Shown here piece by piece: positions 63,416 to 64,000 of a stretch of 64,000 nucleotides of DNA. The stretch spans positions 731,980 through 795,979 of the forward strand of contig NZ_HE978580.1 of the NCBI RefSeq assembly GCF_000311865.1. Reading direction: 5' to 3'. The notes under the pieces are model-generated. The model searched no databases and was not told the DNA's origin. It saw only the letters and a program-made list of their open reading frames with translations. A program made the translations under genes and the position numbers. The number at the start of each line of letters is the position of its first letter. The stretch's first letter is position 1. The DNA is from Peptoniphilus obesi ph1 (GTDB lineage Bacteria > Bacillota > Clostridia > Tissierellales > Peptoniphilaceae).

Positions 63416-64000
63416 CTATAATTCATACATTTTAGAAGTAGCGTCTTTTGGAGAAACCTCCATTATATAATCAATTCCCTCTTTAATATTATTTTCATCT
63501 AGACTGTCTCTAATAGTCCTAGCTGCAAGTTTCGGGTCATTGTTATCCTTTGAAAGATGTGCAAGCATTACAATTTCATTTTTTTTATTTAGTAATTTTT
63601 TTAAAATTTCTGCAGCATTATCATTTGACAAGTGACCAAAATTTGACATTATTCTTTGCTTAGTTGACCATGGATAAATGCCATTGATAAGCATATCTTT
63701 ATCGTGATTTGCTTCTATATAATAAAGATTTGAGTCTTTCATCTTTTCAAGAATATTTTGATCAACTATGCCTGTGTCGGTAACAAGAGATATTTTTTTA
63801 TCTCCAATGATATTATAACAAGAACCATCTACACAATCGTGAAAGCTCTTTATAGGTTCTATATAAAGGTCTTTGAAAGTAAAGGACCTATCATTTTCAA
63901 AAAAATATAAATTTTCAGACTTTATATCTTTTGTTATTTTTTGCATTGCCTGGTAGCTTTCTTGTGTAGTAAAGACTTTTAGATTATGCCTTCTAGATAA
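63416..64000 (-). CDS. WalJ/YycJ-type MBL-fold hydrolase, N-terminus missing at window edge
   Basis: The last 194 residues of a metallo-beta-lactamase-fold hydrolase; the frame remains open to base 64000, so the gene begins outside the window. An internal ATG at 63944-63946 is not the start, because LSRRHNLKVFTTQESYQAM before it continues the family's pattern. SFHDCVDGSCYNI, LVTDTG and ANHDKDMLINGIYP ... GHLSNDNAAEIL are typical of YycJ/WalJ proteins, which are linked to cell-wall and DNA-repair control in Firmicutes. Confidence 0.88.
   Translation of the reverse strand, partial: LSRRHNLKVFTTQESYQAMQKITKDIKSENLYFFENDRSFTFKDLYIEPIKSFHDCVDGSCYNIIGDKKISLVTDTGIVDQNILEKMKDSNLYYIEANHDKDMLINGIYPWSTKQRIMSNFGHLSNDNAAEILKKLLNKKNEIVMLAHLSKDNNDPKLAARTIRDSLDENNIKEGIDYIMEVSPKDATSKMYEL

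Noticed and set aside
1-64000. CRISPR arrays, insertion sequences, tRNA or rRNA genes
   Set aside because: Looked for regularly spaced direct repeats, transposase motifs, terminal repeats and tRNA-like or rRNA sequences; none seen by eye, though a covariance search was not possible.

Overview
The window is one chromosomal segment of a low-G+C Gram-positive anaerobe. The very AT-rich sequence, the rpmH/dnaA origin region, a glycyl-radical trans-4-hydroxyproline dehydratase, ECF-type uptake and the lack of recognisable sporulation genes suggest a Gram-positive anaerobic coccus of the Tissierellia (Peptoniphilaceae, for example Anaerococcus). That placement is inference from gene content, not from a marker-gene search. 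I see no rRNA, tRNA, CRISPR array, transposase or prophage module.

Layout. 1-3.1 kb: polyphosphate kinase (cut by the window edge), a Ppx-type phosphatase and a PAP2 phosphatase, all on the minus strand. 3.2-9.7 kb: a heterodimeric ABC exporter, a DUF1361 membrane protein, then a small PII-like protein coupled to a cation/proton antiporter and a DUF1275 membrane protein. 9.8-25.5 kb: housekeeping and small-molecule genes: rlmH, nicotinamidase-like and Tpx on the minus strand; an ATP-grasp ligase; an aminotransferase; the DnaC/DnaD primosome pair; a GNAT and a MATE protein; a DUF3048 lipoprotein; a type III pantothenate kinase homologue with altered catalytic motifs overlapping an ECF S-component gene; a P1 peptidase, DJ-1/PfpI, proC, a two-gene chromate-type transporter and a DUF975 protein.

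25.6-33.0 kb is a hydroxyproline-utilisation locus: an Na+/amino-acid symporter, HypD-type glycyl-radical dehydratase, its radical-SAM activase (broken by a -1 frameshift exactly at an A_AAA_AAG slippery heptamer), pyrroline-5-carboxylate dehydrogenase and an Lrp/AsnC regulator. ProC lies about 4 kb further along the same strand. Together they would turn 4-hydroxyproline into P5C and then glutamate or proline.

33.3-52.7 kb is the replication origin. Leftward from oriC run dnaA, dnaN, an S4-domain gene, recF, gyrB, gyrA, and then, with almost no gaps, an rsbV-rsbW-sigB-like partner-switch set whose anti-sigma factor has lost its ATP-binding motifs, plus a PsiE-like/CorC-domain membrane protein. 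Rightward run rpmH, rnpA, yidD, yidC, jag, an xpaC-telA pair, mnmE, mnmG and rsmG. 52.7-55.8 kb: two parS-like palindromes, parA, parB, and translationally coupled to parB a PhzF-fold protein whose catalytic Glu is Gln.

55.8-64 kb: a formimidoylglutamase-type ureohydrolase, a small holin-fold membrane protein, a roughly 450-bp non-coding stretch with several DnaA-box-like sequences and a perfect 19-bp inverted repeat, a zinc-ribbon/TM/TPR/SH3b protein, a CobD-like aminotransferase, a threonine-aldolase-family enzyme, a lysophospholipase-like hydrolase, surE, and a WalJ-type MBL hydrolase cut by the window edge. Starts were chosen by Shine-Dalgarno position wherever the longest frame was not the likely one.
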